NCBI RefSeq assembly: GCF_003258595.1
Contig: NZ_QHHQ01000011.1
Location: forward strand, 62,001 to 126,000
Reading direction: 5' to 3'
Length of the DNA: 64,000 nucleotides
Source: Acuticoccus sediminis
Lineage (GTDB): Bacteria > Pseudomonadota > Alphaproteobacteria > Rhizobiales > Amorphaceae
Below are positions 34,722 through 43,594 of this stretch, in pieces; position 1 is the first letter of the stretch; every line of letters begins with the position of its first letter. Below the pieces are notes generated by a model. It saw only the letters and a program-made list of their open reading frames with translations. It had not been told where the DNA came from and made no database searches. The translations under genes and the position numbers were made by a program.

Positions 34722-35627
34722 TCAGCCGACGTGACGCAGGGCGTCGACGATGACGGCGAAGGCCGGCGAGGACTGGCGGCGGTGCGGGTAATAGAGGTAG
34801 TAGCCCGGGAAGGGCGGGCTCCAGTCCTCCAGGACGGGGACGAGGCGGCCCTCCTCGATGTGCCGTTCGACGAGGCTCTCCGGCGCGTAGCCGAGCCCGT
34901 AGCCGGCGAGGGCCGCATTGACCACAGGGCCGATGGCGTTGAAGGTCAACTGGCCGTCGACGCGGACCCGCAGCTCCCGCTCGTCCTTCTCGAACTCCCA
35001 GGCGTATAGGCCGCCGTGCGTCGGCAGGCGCAGGTTGATGCAGACATGGTCGGTGAGGTCCTGCGGCACGACCGGCCTTTCCCTCCCCTGGAAATAGGAC
35101 GGCGCGCCGACGACGAGCATGCGGAAATCGGGCCCCACGCGCACCGCGATCATGCCGTCGTCGACCTGCTCGCCCAGTCGGACGCCGGCATCGAACTTCT
35201 GCCCGACGATGTCCGTCAGGCCGTACTCGGACACGATCTCGACCTTGAGGTCCGGATAGTTCTTCAGGACCGGAGCCAGTTTCGGCCAGATCACGGTGTC
35301 CGCCGCGTAGTCGGTCGCGGTGATGCGGAACGTGCCGGCCGGGCGATCCTTCATGTCGATCAGCACGGCCAGCTCTTCCTCGATCTCGGCGAGGCGGGGC
35401 GCGATCCGCTTCAGGACACGCTCGCCCTCGGGCGTCGGCGTCACCTTGCGCGTCGTACGGGTGAGGAGGCGGATGCCGAGCCTCTCCTCGAGGCCGCGCA
35501 TGGAGTGGCTGAGCGCGGACTGCGACACCCCGATCTGCGCGGCGGCGCGCGTGAAACTCCCTTCACGAGCGACGACGATGAAGGACATCAGGTCGGCCAC
35601 GTTTTCGCGCAGCATTAATGAGCTCAT
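34722..35627 (-). CDS. LysR-family regulator of the detoxification island
   Basis: A 301-residue LysR-type regulator. The HTH is GSFTRAAAQIGVSQSALSHSM at about residues 23-43, followed by LTRTTRKVTPTPEGERVL. The effector domain matches the subgroup with QRRQSSPAF near the C-terminus, common for regulators of reductases and exporters. The start could be the ATG at 35627 or the one at 35615. The 15-bp inverted repeat ATGAGCTCATCTCAT at 35618-35632 overlaps this start, and TATAAT on the minus strand (35645-35650) lies just upstream, so autorepression is likely. The same repeat recurs before genes up to 8 kb away. Confidence 0.9.
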   Translation of the reverse strand: MSSLMLRENVADLMSFIVVAREGSFTRAAAQIGVSQSALSHSMRGLEERLGIRLLTRTTRKVTPTPEGERVLKRIAPRLAEIEEELAVLIDMKDRPAGTFRITATDYAADTVIWPKLAPVLKNYPDLKVEIVSEYGLTDIVGQKFDAGVRLGEQVDDGMIAVRVGPDFRMLVVGAPSYFQGRERPVVPQDLTDHVCINLRLPTHGGLYAWEFEKDERELRVRVDGQLTFNAIGPVVNAALAGYGLGYAPESLVERHIEEGRLVPVLEDWSPPFPGYYLYYPHRRQSSPAFAVIVDALRHVG

Positions 35628-35632
35628 CTCAT
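35618..35632. promoter_or_regulatory. Operator copy 1 (ATGAGC-N3-GCTCAT type) at lysR start
   Basis: ATGAGCTCATCTCAT matches the consensus ATGAGC-N3-GCTCAT at 11 of 12 specified positions and keeps the LysR T-N11-A spacing. A further half site, ATGAGCGCAG on the minus strand, lies at 35637-35646, directly downstream of a TATAAT. Likely autoregulatory site. Confidence 0.65.
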
Positions 35633-35650
35633 GGGACTGCGCTCATTATA

Positions 35651-36058
35651 GCGGCGCGGTCGCTGATGCCGACGCGACATTTTCTCCCCGAGGTCCTCCG
35701 AACGGCAACGAACGAGGTGTTGGAGCACGGGGAGAGCGCCGCCCCGGCGGCCGCGAGGTGCGGTCCCGGCCCCGTCCCCGGGCCGCCGCCGGACCGATAT
35801 CGACGGGCGTGTGCCCGCTGTTGCGGGGAGATTCGGCTGGTGAAGCGGCGCGTTCGGAGTAGAAGCGATCTTCCCGAGGGTGCCGGCCACTGAACTCGCG
35901 TGTCGGGCGGCAGTGCATCCGGCGCCGTTCCATGAGCCGGCCTCATCAAACCTATCAGCGCCTCACCATAGTCACTCGCTTCCACATCGTTATGTCAGTC
36001 ACGGCCTGATCAGCGCTGCCGCTGAGGAGGCCATTGCAGCAACGGTACGGAAATAGAC
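35651..36058. other. Divergent intergenic region, lysR to CMD gene
   Basis: About 400 bp. Beyond the operator close to lysR it holds only short Arg-rich open frames without ribosome sites. It presumably carries the CMD gene promoter, but no second clear copy of the operator was found. Confidence 0.4.
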
Positions 36059-36826
36059 ATGCGGAAGATTGCAATACTTGCCGGCGCGCTGGCCATGACT
36101 GGACCGACGGCGAAGGCCCAGGAGGCGCTTCCGGTCGAAATGGAGCGGCTCGGCGCCGTGTCTCCGGCCCTGCAGGCCTATACGGCGGACGACCTCTTCG
36201 GATCCGTCTGGCAGGACAGCGCCCTGTCCCAGCGCGACCGGGCGCTCCTGACCGTGGCCGCCCTGATCGCGCGGAGCGAGGACGAAGGGCTGGCCGAGTA
36301 TATCGATCTGGCGATCGACCGCGGCGTGACGCCTGCCGAGATCTCCGAGACGATCACGCACCTCGCGTTCTACGCCGGCTGGCAGAACGCCATGAAGGGC
36401 GTCGACGCGGCGGCCGAGGTGTTCGAAGCCCGCAACGTCACGGCCGCCGACCTGCCCGCAGTCGAACCTCAGTCCATGCTTCCGCTCGATCAGGAATCGG
36501 AGGACCAGCGCCAGTCCTTCGTGCAGGAGCGCTTCGGCAACGTCAGCCAGGGTGTCGTCGACAACACCGAAAAGCTTCTGTTCCTTGATCTGTGGCTTCG
36601 CCCCGCGCTGGCGCCGCGCGACCGCAGCCTCGTGACGGTTTCCGCTCTGATCGCCACCGGCAAGGTGGAGCAGGTGACGTTCCACCTCAACCGGGCGATG
36701 GACAACGGGCTGACGAAGGACGAAGCGTCGGCGGCCCTGGCGCACCTCGCCTTCTACGCCGGCTGGCCGAACATTTTCTCGGCCATGCCCGTCGTCAAGG
36801 AGGTCTTCGACAGCCGCGAGGGCTGA
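36059..36826 (+). CDS. Exported double carboxymuconolactone-decarboxylase-domain protein
   Basis: A 255-residue protein with a short signal peptide (MRKIAILAGALAMTGPTAKA, cleavage near AQE). It contains two CMD/AhpD-like domains: one at about 45-120 (SQRDRALLTVAALIARS, THLAFYAGWQNAM) and one at about 175-250 (APRDRSLVTVSALIATG, AHLAFYAGWPNIF). Neither has the CxxC of AhpD peroxidases, so it is more like gamma-carboxymuconolactone decarboxylase in chemistry. The periplasmic location is unusual for this family. It is the first plus-strand gene after the divergent lysR and is followed by the cupin. Confidence 0.87.
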   Translation: MRKIAILAGALAMTGPTAKAQEALPVEMERLGAVSPALQAYTADDLFGSVWQDSALSQRDRALLTVAALIARSEDEGLAEYIDLAIDRGVTPAEISETITHLAFYAGWQNAMKGVDAAAEVFEARNVTAADLPAVEPQSMLPLDQESEDQRQSFVQERFGNVSQGVVDNTEKLLFLDLWLRPALAPRDRSLVTVSALIATGKVEQVTFHLNRAMDNGLTKDEASAALAHLAFYAGWPNIFSAMPVVKEVFDSREG

Positions 36827-36920
36827 ACTGGCGTCCTGCGCATGTCTTCGGGGGTGTCACAGGAATCGCCCCCGGAGCGGAGCCCGCAGCCGGTCACTCG
36901 CTCCGGCTGGCGATGGTTTC

Positions 36921-36935
36921 ATGAGCGCAGCTCAT
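36921..36935. promoter_or_regulatory. Operator copy 2 before the cytoplasmic cupin
   Basis: ATGAGCGCAGCTCAT is a perfect 6-3-6 inverted repeat 89 bp before the cupin start codon. It matches the LysR T-N11-A rule and is the best copy of the repeated operator. Confidence 0.7.
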
Positions 36936-37024
36936 GAGTGCCAGTCGAGCCGGCGCCGTTTTCGATGCCGATCGCCCGACTATCTGTCTCGGCAGACACG
37001 CGTCATTTCGAAGAGCATGAAGCC

Positions 37025-37420
37025 ATGAAAATCACACGAGCCGGAAGTCAATCATCGAACCCCGGCCCCGAGGACTGGTTCACCGGGAGGGTTCGTATCG
37101 ACCCGCTTTTCGCCGCCGAGGAGCCGGGCCGCACGTCCGGCGCGGCGGTGACGTTCGAGCCGGGCGCGCGGACGGCCTGGCACACCCACCCGCTCGGCCA
37201 GACCCTGATCGTGACCCAGGGCAAGGGCCGTGTGCAGCGCGAAGGCGGCCCGATCGAAGAGATCCGTCCCGGCGACGTCGTCTGGTTCCCGGCCGGCGAG
37301 AAGCACTGGCACGGCGCGTCCCCGGACGTCGCGATGACGCACATCGCGATCCAGGAATCGCAGGACGGATCGCCGGTCACCTGGCTCGAGAAGGTCAGCG
37401 ACGCCGACTATCAGGGCTGA
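37025..37420 (+). CDS. Small cupin protein, cytoplasmic copy
   Basis: A 131-residue single-domain cupin. The metal site is seen in [20 protein letters not shown] (two His and a Gln/Glu position) and in [14 protein letters not shown] (last His). No signal peptide exists if translation starts at the ATG at 37025, which fits family length. Its closest relative in the window is the exported cupin at 38335, with about half the residues alike in the core. Cupins beside CMD proteins occur widely in gene sets for stress by quinones or aldehydes. Enzyme activity unknown. Confidence 0.87.
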   Translation: MKITRAGSQSSNPGPEDWFTGRVRIDPLFAAEEPGRTSGAAVTFEPGARTAWHTHPLGQTLIVTQGKGRVQREGGPIEEIRPGDVVWFPAGEKHWHGASPDVAMTHIAIQESQDGSPVTWLEKVSDADYQG

Positions 37421-37509
37421 CGGCCCCGCGGCGGGCCCGCTGCCCCGACCGCTGCCCCGGCCCGCCGACCAATCCACGCGAGCTGGCCGCTCCCGATCAA
37501 GGACAAGTC

Positions 37510-38220
37510 ATGCGACCGAAGATCACCTGCCACATGATCACATCCCTCGACGGTCGCCTGCGTCCGGACCGCTGGAGCGGACCGGCGGGCGCGTCGATGA
37601 TGGACCTCGTCCATCGCGTCTATGACGACACCGCCGGGCAGTTCGAGGCGGACGGGTGGATCGTCGGGCGGAAGACCATGGCCGACTATCTGGGCGAGAT
37701 CCCGGACCCGGTCCTGCTCGACGCACCGTCCGTCCGCGCCCCGCACGTCGGTTCGCGCGGCGGTCGGAATCTCGCGGTGGCGATCGATCCGTCGGGCCGG
37801 CTGCGGTTCGAGGACGACAACGTCGACGGCGACCACGCCGTCGTGATCCTCTCCCAGCGGGTTCCCGATTCGACGCTCGCGCGGCTGCGCGAGCGTGGCG
37901 TCTCGTATGTCTTCGCCGGCGCGGACGGTCACGATCTCGCCGACGCGCTGGAGGCCGTCGCTGACGCCCTCTCGGTGCGCCACCTGATCCTGCAGGGGGG
38001 TGCCGTCATCAACGGGTCGTTCCTCGCCGCTGGCCTGATCGACGAGGTGTCCACCCTGATCGCACCGGCCATCGACGGCCTCTCGGGCATCCCGGCGATC
38101 TTCGAGCACGACGGGGGCCCCGACAGCCGCCCTGCTGCGGGCCAGCACCTTCGCCTCATCTCCAGCCAGACACTGGAGGACGGCGTGATCTGGCTCCGCC
38201 ATGAGGTCCGCCGCGGCTGA
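37510..38220 (+). CDS. RibD C-terminal/dihydrofolate-reductase-like NADPH reductase
   Basis: A 236-residue cytoplasmic protein of the RibD C-terminal family (pyrimidine reductase fold). Landmarks are ITCHMITSLDGRL at the start, DGWIVGRKTMADYL near residue 55, VRHLILQGGAVINGSFLAAGL near 155-175 and DEVSTLIAPAIDG. It binds NADPH and reduces an unknown carbonyl or imine. There is no riboflavin gene nearby, so it is not part of vitamin synthesis here. It lies 89 bp after the cupin gene and probably shares its transcript. Confidence 0.87.
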   Translation: MRPKITCHMITSLDGRLRPDRWSGPAGASMMDLVHRVYDDTAGQFEADGWIVGRKTMADYLGEIPDPVLLDAPSVRAPHVGSRGGRNLAVAIDPSGRLRFEDDNVDGDHAVVILSQRVPDSTLARLRERGVSYVFAGADGHDLADALEAVADALSVRHLILQGGAVINGSFLAAGLIDEVSTLIAPAIDGLSGIPAIFEHDGGPDSRPAAGQHLRLISSQTLEDGVIWLRHEVRRG

Positions 38221-38334
38221 CACCGGCCGCACCCCGAAGTTCGGCCGTCCTGCCGTGCCGCGAGGCGCGGGCGGGGAGGTCGTGCGCCGGCCTGGCCGAT
38301 CAGGGCCAGCCCACCCAACTCTCTGGAGTGATTG

Positions 38335-38799
38335 ATGCTTAGACAGACCGCAATCGCCATCACCGCCGCCCTGGCCGTATCCGGCGCGTCCGCGCAAGAG
38401 ATGGAGATCACCAGGAATGGCAGTCGGGACGGCATGATCGGTTCGCCGGACCTCTTCACCGGCACCGTCTACGTGGAGCCGGTGTTCGGCAACCCGGAGC
38501 CCTTCATGGTCAACGCGGGCAAGGTGACGTTCCTGCCGGGGGCGCGGTCCAACTGGCACACGCACCCGGCGGGCCAGATGCTGATCGTCATCGACGGGAC
38601 CGGCTGGGTCCAGGAAGAGGGCGAGGAAAAGCAGGTGATGCAGCCCGGCGACGTGATCTGGTGCCCGCCCGCGGTGAAGCACTGGCACGGCGCGACGGAC
38701 ACGACCTCGGTCACCCACTACGCCGTCCAGCAGTTCGAGAACGGCGAGAACGTGACCTGGATGGAGCCTGTTACCGACGAGCAGTTCGCCGCCGAGTAA
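38335..38799 (+). CDS. Small cupin protein, exported copy
   Basis: A 154-residue cupin with a signal peptide ([20 protein letters not shown], cleavage near residue 20). The metal-binding motifs [20 protein letters not shown] and [14 protein letters not shown] parallel the cytoplasmic cupin encoded 1.3 kb upstream, so this looks like a duplicated gene that gained secretion. GGAG lies 6 bp before the ATG. The periplasmic location matches that of the CMD protein and the cyclophilin-like protein in the same island. Confidence 0.87.
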   Translation: MLRQTAIAITAALAVSGASAQEMEITRNGSRDGMIGSPDLFTGTVYVEPVFGNPEPFMVNAGKVTFLPGARSNWHTHPAGQMLIVIDGTGWVQEEGEEKQVMQPGDVIWCPPAVKHWHGATDTTSVTHYAVQQFENGENVTWMEPVTDEQFAAE

Positions 38800-39010
38800 T
38801 CACCGGACGCCTTCGAGACTGCGGCAGACGGCCATCACGCCGCCGCCTGCCGCGACAACTCCCCGCCTCCGCACGACGGCCCCCGCGCGCGGTGTGACCG
38901 CGAGCAAGTGGCCAGCCGATTGTTTGGCGAATTGCACCCGAGCCACGGCGGCGTCCGTCCCGCATCATGGGCGGCCGTTTTCGGCACTCGATCTGAATGG
39001 AAAGCACGCC

Positions 39011-40411
39011 ATGACCGGCGAACATCGTCTGGACGGAGCGACCGGTGTCCGCCCGGCGGCCGAGAAGGCCGCACTCAGCCTCACAGTGGTCTCCGCCGCG
39101 ACGGCGCTGGTCCTCATCGTCTTCACCATCCCGCTGACGACGATGAGCGCCACATCGAGGATGCTCGCCATGGGGCCGAGCGGGGAAGCGTGGCTCCTCT
39201 CCGCCATGCCCCTCGGCGCGGCGACCGGCCTTCTCGGTGCGGCGGCGCTCGGCGACGACCATGGCCGGCGTCTGGTCTTCCTCTGGGGTCTTGGCGTGAT
39301 GGCGGCCGCGTCCGTTCTGGGTGCCGTCGCGACAACGAGCCTGGTGCTCATCGTCGCGCGGATCGTGCAGGGGCTCGGCGGCGCGGCGGTGATGGCGTGC
39401 GGGCTCGGCCTCGTCGGCAGGATCTACCCGGAGGGGCGGGCGCGCGCGACCGCGGCGGGGGTCTGGGCCGCGGGTCTGGGCGCCGGCGTCGCGATCGGCC
39501 CGATCCTCGCGTCCTGCCTCACCGGTCTCGGCGGATGGACGGCGTCGTACTGGGCCAATGCCATCCTGTCGGCCGGCCTGCTCGTGGCCGGCCACGTCCT
39601 CCTGCCGCCGTCGGAGCCGCGACGGCCGCAGCCGGCGGACTGGCTCGGCACCATCCTGCTGATGGCGGGCCTCGCAATGTTCATGGCCGCGCTGACGGAG
39701 ATGCGCTTCGGCATTGCCAGGCCGACGGTGATCCTGCTGCTGGCCGGCGGGCTTGCCGTCCTCGGCGCCTTCGCCGTGGTCGAGCTGAGGCATCCCCGGC
39801 CGATCCTCGAATTGCACTTGTTCCGGAGCCCCGCCTTTTCCGGCGCGACGATCGCGGCCTTCGCATCCGGGGCCGGTGTGCTGGCGCTGATGTCCCTCGT
39901 TCCGACGATGATGATGCGGGCGATGCAGGCGACGGCGCTCGACGCCTCGCTGGTCCTCACGGCGTGGTCGGCGACCAGCGTCGTCACGGCGCTCTGCGCG
40001 CGCTGGCTGCCGGAGACGCTGACGCCGCGCGTTCTCCTGGTCGGCGGTCTCATCGCCTGCGGGGTCGCCCAGATGCTGCTCTTCGGGAGGTCACCGGACG
40101 GTTCCGCGCTTCTGCTGCTTCCCGGCCTCTTCCTGGCCGGTGCGGCCAACGGGGTGCTCAACGCCGCGCTCGGCCGGCAGGCGGTCGCCACGGTGCCGGC
40201 GGACCGGGTCGCCATGGGTAGCGGGGCCAACAACACCGCGCGCTATCTCGGCTCGGCCATCGGCATCACGGTCGGCGCGGTCCTGATGGCGCACGGCGCG
40301 GACGTCGACGGCGTGGACGGGCTGCTCTCCGGGTGGAACGAGGCCACCCTGATCACCACGGGCTTCTCGCTACTGGGCGCGATCACCGTCGCCGTCGCCA
40401 GGGACGGATGA
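39011..40411 (+). CDS. MFS multidrug-type exporter (DHA2 family)
   Basis: A 466-residue inner-membrane transporter with about fourteen hydrophobic segments. The MFS motif A region is LLGAAALGDDHGRRLVFLWG near residue 75-95, and IVQGLGGAAVMACGLGLV forms the conserved fourth helix. The central loop EPRRPQPADW separates the halves. The family exports cationic or lipophilic compounds using protons. The ATG at 39011 gives the proper cytoplasmic N-terminus. It stands in the middle of the detoxification island. Its stop codon overlaps an operator copy. Confidence 0.88.
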   Translation: MTGEHRLDGATGVRPAAEKAALSLTVVSAATALVLIVFTIPLTTMSATSRMLAMGPSGEAWLLSAMPLGAATGLLGAAALGDDHGRRLVFLWGLGVMAAASVLGAVATTSLVLIVARIVQGLGGAAVMACGLGLVGRIYPEGRARATAAGVWAAGLGAGVAIGPILASCLTGLGGWTASYWANAILSAGLLVAGHVLLPPSEPRRPQPADWLGTILLMAGLAMFMAALTEMRFGIARPTVILLLAGGLAVLGAFAVVELRHPRPILELHLFRSPAFSGATIAAFASGAGVLALMSLVPTMMMRAMQATALDASLVLTAWSATSVVTALCARWLPETLTPRVLLVGGLIACGVAQMLLFGRSPDGSALLLLPGLFLAGAANGVLNAALGRQAVATVPADRVAMGSGANNTARYLGSAIGITVGAVLMAHGADVDGVDGLLSGWNEATLITTGFSLLGAITVAVARDG

Positions 40412-40422
40412 ATGCCGCTCAT
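40408..40422. promoter_or_regulatory. Operator copy 3 before the cyclophilin-like gene
   Basis: ATGAATGCCGCTCAT matches the repeated operator at 10 of 12 specified positions and keeps T-N11-A. It lies 136 bp before the next start codon. Confidence 0.5.
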
Positions 40423-40558
40423 CAGTGCTTGCGGGCTAGCCTGTTGTTCGGCGTTGCGCGACCGGGTCATATCAGCGCGAAATCACGAACCACCCGCGTG
40501 GCGCCGCTCGGCCGCATGACAGATCGGGAGGCGCCGGCATGAAGCGCAGGGGCAGGAC

Positions 40559-41005
40559 ATGAGGGGGCGGACAGGCCGGACCACCATCGCGCTCGTCGCT
40601 GCTCTTTTCATGGCGACCGCGCCGGCGGGCAACGCTTCGGCAGAAGGAGCCGACATGAACATCCGCATCATCATCGACGGCGAGGTTTCGACGGCAACGC
40701 TCGAAGACAATGCCGCGGCGCGGGACTTTGCTGCTCTCCTGCCCCTCGACCTCACCCTGAAGGACTACCACGGCATCGAGAAGGTCTCGCCCCTTCCGGC
40801 CAAACTCTCGACGCGAGGCACGCCGGACGGGATCGACCCCGACGTCGGTGACATCACGCTCTACGCCCCGTGGGGAAACCTTGCGATCTTCTACCGTGAC
40901 TTCGGCTATTCGCGGGGCCTCGTGCGCTTGGGGCGCATCACCTCCGGCCTCGAACGCCTGCAGCGGCAGGACAGCTTCAGCGCCCGGATCGAGAGGGCCG
41001 ACTGA
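40559..41005 (+). CDS. Exported cyclophilin-like fold protein
   Basis: A 148-residue protein with a signal peptide (cleavage near ASAEGA, about residue 29). The mature part MNIRIIIDGEVSTATLEDNAAARDFAALLPL and the segment DITLYAPWGNLAIFYRDFGYS are typical of the cyclophilin-like domain family (PF18050). It is usually found with reductases and LysR regulators. The ATG at 40559 is preceded by GGGGCAGG. An operator copy lies upstream. Biochemical role unknown, though the fold may bind a small ligand. Confidence 0.85.
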   Translation: MRGRTGRTTIALVAALFMATAPAGNASAEGADMNIRIIIDGEVSTATLEDNAAARDFAALLPLDLTLKDYHGIEKVSPLPAKLSTRGTPDGIDPDVGDITLYAPWGNLAIFYRDFGYSRGLVRLGRITSGLERLQRQDSFSARIERAD

Positions 41006-41111
41006 GGCCAGCCGCGCGACCGACACATCCGCCTCGTGCGCCGGCGCCCCTGAACGGCGGGGCCATCGGGTTCACCGCTGCCCCACGTCCTGAGTGCTGG
41101 CCATTGTGTCG

Positions 41112-41126
41112 ATGAGCAAGGCTCAT
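41112..41126. promoter_or_regulatory. Operator copy 4 before the DUF6152 gene
   Basis: ATGAGCAAGGCTCAT is a perfect 6-3-6 inverted repeat matching copy 2, 107 bp before the start codon of the exported DUF6152 gene. Confidence 0.7.
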
Positions 41127-41233
41127 AGGAGCTTGCAGAAGAGCGCGATTATTCACCCCGCGACCGTCACCTAGAGTGCCGGCGCATGGTGCATGCACCG
41201 GCACTCAGTTCAATGCACTGGAGATCCATCTCG

Positions 41234-41755
41234 ATGCGCAGGCTCATCAAGACGGCAGCCGTATTGGCGGTGACTGCGGCGGCATTCGCCGCGGCCGGAA
41301 CGGCCTCACGTGTTTCAGCGCATCATGGCTGGAGTTCTTTCGACACGCGCGCGGCTTACTACGTCCGCGGCACCGTCACTTACGTGCGCTGGGGCAACCC
41401 TCACTCGGAGGTGACGATCCGCGTCGACGCGGCGGAGCTGCCGGAGGGTTTCAGGGAGCGGCCGCTGCCGCCGGGCGGCAACGAGGCCAACGGAGCGCCG
41501 ACGCTGGCATCCGCCCGGCCCTATGAAGGCGAGCAGCAGGAACTGCATCTCGTCCTCGCCGGGCCCGGCTGGATGGCGCGGTGGGGCATGGACCGCCCGC
41601 TCGCCAATGGCGAGACGATCGAAGTGCTGGGCTTCCTCGGCAGCGCCGACGCCGAGGAGATGCGACCGGTGATGTTCTGGCTCGAGGACGGGCAGGGGGT
41701 GTGGCAGCAGCTCACCGCGCTGCCGGCACGCCCCGAGCCGGCGCCCTCGAACTGA
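41234..41755 (+). CDS. Exported DUF6152 family protein
   Basis: A 173-residue periplasmic protein. The signal peptide (residues 1-29) ends at VSAHHGWSSFDTR, which is the diagnostic start of DUF6152 proteins. YYVRGTVTYVRWGNPHSEVTIRV is conserved too. A paired histidine at the mature N-terminus might bind a metal. ATG codons at 41186 and 41213 would lengthen the leader but spoil it. It is followed 57 bp later by a DUF6644 membrane protein, a pair commonly seen together. Function unknown. Confidence 0.82.
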   Translation: MRRLIKTAAVLAVTAAAFAAAGTASRVSAHHGWSSFDTRAAYYVRGTVTYVRWGNPHSEVTIRVDAAELPEGFRERPLPPGGNEANGAPTLASARPYEGEQQELHLVLAGPGWMARWGMDRPLANGETIEVLGFLGSADAEEMRPVMFWLEDGQGVWQQLTALPARPEPAPSN

Positions 41756-41812
41756 GTTTCAAGGCGCCGGCCGCAGCCGTCGGCCAGCGCCGCCGCATTG
41801 AACGGACCGCCG

Positions 41813-42316
41813 ATGATCGATGCGATTCCCATGCTCGGGCCGGTCCTGACCGGCATCGAACAGTCGGCCCTCGGGACTGCGGTGCGCATGACACCGCAGC
41901 TCTACCCGATATTGGAGAGCCTCCACATTCTCGGCATCGGCCTGCTCGTCGGCCCCGCCGTCGCGGTCGACATGCGGCTGCTCGGGCTTGGCGGCCGGTC
42001 AATTCCCGTCAGCACCGTCCTGCGGCATCTGTTGCCGCTCTGCTACGCGGGCTTTGCCCTCGCCGGCGTCTCCGGCCTGATGATGTTCAGCGGCATCGCG
42101 CTGGCGGTCGGGCAGAGCGCGGCGGCGCCCTGGAAGCTCGGACTGATCCTCCTCGGCGCACTCAACATCGCGGTCTTCCATCGCGGCATCCATCGCTCGG
42201 TCGCGTCATGGGACCGAGCGCCCGTACCGCCGCGCCGGGCCCGCATCGCCGGAGCGGCGTCGGCGCTCGTCTGGACCGGCGTGATCGTCGCCGGGCGATA
42301 CCTCGCCTACGTCTGA
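41813..42316 (+). CDS. DUF6644 family membrane protein
   Basis: A 167-residue inner-membrane protein with four hydrophobic segments. Landmarks are LGTAVRMTPQLYPILESLHILGIGLLVG and AVDMRLLGLGG. Histidines in the first and second helices (SLHILG, LRHLLPL) could bind haem, as suspected for this group. It is encoded right after the DUF6152 gene and probably works with it. Activity unknown. Confidence 0.82.
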   Translation: MIDAIPMLGPVLTGIEQSALGTAVRMTPQLYPILESLHILGIGLLVGPAVAVDMRLLGLGGRSIPVSTVLRHLLPLCYAGFALAGVSGLMMFSGIALAVGQSAAAPWKLGLILLGALNIAVFHRGIHRSVASWDRAPVPPRRARIAGAASALVWTGVIVAGRYLAYV

Positions 42317-42356
42317 CCGGCGGGCTCCGGCGGTGTGCCGTTCACGGTCGCAAAAA

Positions 42357-42383
42357 AGGCCGCTCCCGTCTGGGGAGCGGCCT
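42357..42383 (-). terminator. Rho-independent terminator of the aldo/keto reductase gene
   Basis: A perfect stem of AGGCCGCTCCC with its complement is followed on the minus strand by TTTTTT. It lies 140 bp downstream of the aldo/keto reductase stop codon and is the most canonical intrinsic terminator in the window. It could also stop transcription from the left. Confidence 0.85.
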
Positions 42384-42519
42384 CTCGTCCTCGTACGCCA
42401 CCGTGCCATGACGACGCCCGCGGCATCCGGGCGGAACCACAGGAACGCGTTCGCGATCTCCCCGGCCGTTCGGAGGCCATCGACGCCGGAAGTCCGGGAC
42501 CGGACGGCGGGCGGTCCGG

Positions 42520-43383
42520 CTACATCCTGCCCCCGTAGACCGGGAAGACGCTCGCATCGCCGTAGTCCTTGATGGGCTCGGCGCTCCTGAGCACGTCCAT
42601 GTCCGCGTCGGAGATGTCGAAGTCGACGGCGGCGTTGCTGCGCATGTGGTCCGGGTTCGCCGTCTTGGGCAGCGGCAGCAGGCCGAGCTCGAGGCAGTAG
42701 CGGATACAAAGCTGCGGGACGCTCACGCCGTACTTCGCGGCCATCGCGGCGATATCGGTGTTGCCGAGGATCTTCCCGTGGCCAACCGGCGAGTACGCCT
42801 CGACCAGCATGCCCTTGCTCCTGGTGTAGTCGATCAGGTCGAACGGCGTGTTGCTGACATGCGCGAGGATCTGGTTGATCATCGGCCTGGTGGCCGCGTT
42901 GTCGATCAGGTTGTCGAGGTCGGCCTGCTGGAAGTTCGACACGCCGATGGCGCGGATCTTGCCGGCCGCGTACGCCTCTTCGAGCGCCCGCCAGGCCTCC
43001 AGATTGCCGTCGAAATAGCGATCCTCGCCGCCGAAATCGGACCACGGCTGCGGGCTGTGGATGATCATCAGGTCGATGTGGTCGAGGCCGAGGGTCTTCA
43101 GCGACCCGTCGATCGACGACTTCGCCGCCTCGTGGGTCTTGATGCCGGCGTCGAGCTTGGTCGTCACGAAGAGCGACTCGCGCGGGACGCCGCAGCCGCG
43201 GACCGCCTCGCCGACGCCCCGCTCGTTGCCGTAGGCCTGCGCCGTGTCGATGTGGCGGTATCCGATCTCGACGGCGGCGCGGACCGCTTTCGCGACGACG
43301 CCGTCATCGATCATCCAGGTGCCCAGGCCGAGCTTCGGAATGTCGACACCGTTCGGCAGGGTGTAGGTTTCGTCCAGGACCAT
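42520..43383 (-). CDS. Aldo/keto reductase (2,5-diketo-gluconate reductase-like)
   Basis: A 287-residue NADPH-dependent reductase of aldehydes and ketones with a TIM barrel. The catalytic tetrad is Asp46, Tyr51 (DTAQAYGNE), Lys76 (TTKLD) and His109 (MIIHSPQ). AIGVSNFQ and YCLELGLLPLPKTANP are also family motifs. AAAAGG lies before the ATG at 43383. It is transcribed toward the island. An operator copy lies 212 bp upstream, so it likely joins the same regulon and reduces a toxic carbonyl. Confidence 0.92.
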   Translation of the reverse strand: MVLDETYTLPNGVDIPKLGLGTWMIDDGVVAKAVRAAVEIGYRHIDTAQAYGNERGVGEAVRGCGVPRESLFVTTKLDAGIKTHEAAKSSIDGSLKTLGLDHIDLMIIHSPQPWSDFGGEDRYFDGNLEAWRALEEAYAAGKIRAIGVSNFQQADLDNLIDNAATRPMINQILAHVSNTPFDLIDYTRSKGMLVEAYSPVGHGKILGNTDIAAMAAKYGVSVPQLCIRYCLELGLLPLPKTANPDHMRSNAAVDFDISDADMDVLRSAEPIKDYGDASVFPVYGGRM

Positions 43384-43594
43384 TGTGTTGCCTTTTCTTC
43401 CGGGCTGCTGTGAGCCGCATCTCGTTCCGGATCGGGCACCGCCGGGCGCCGCGCTCCCGGCCGGGCCATGCCGGCCGGGGTGGACGCGTCGATGTCGCCA
43501 TCGGCGTTCCGGGCGCGCCGCGTGCCGTGCTCCGCTGATCGGGATGTACGGCGGCAGGGGCCCGAAGATTACCGATGCAGGCCGGCAATCACTC

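Noticed and set aside
35618-36058. Short open frames between lysR and the CMD gene
   Set aside because: They start at the operator, read through promoter DNA and have no protein-like composition.
36059-36826. AhpD-type alkylhydroperoxidase
   Set aside because: The protein has the CMD fold repeats but no CxxC redox pair in either repeat.
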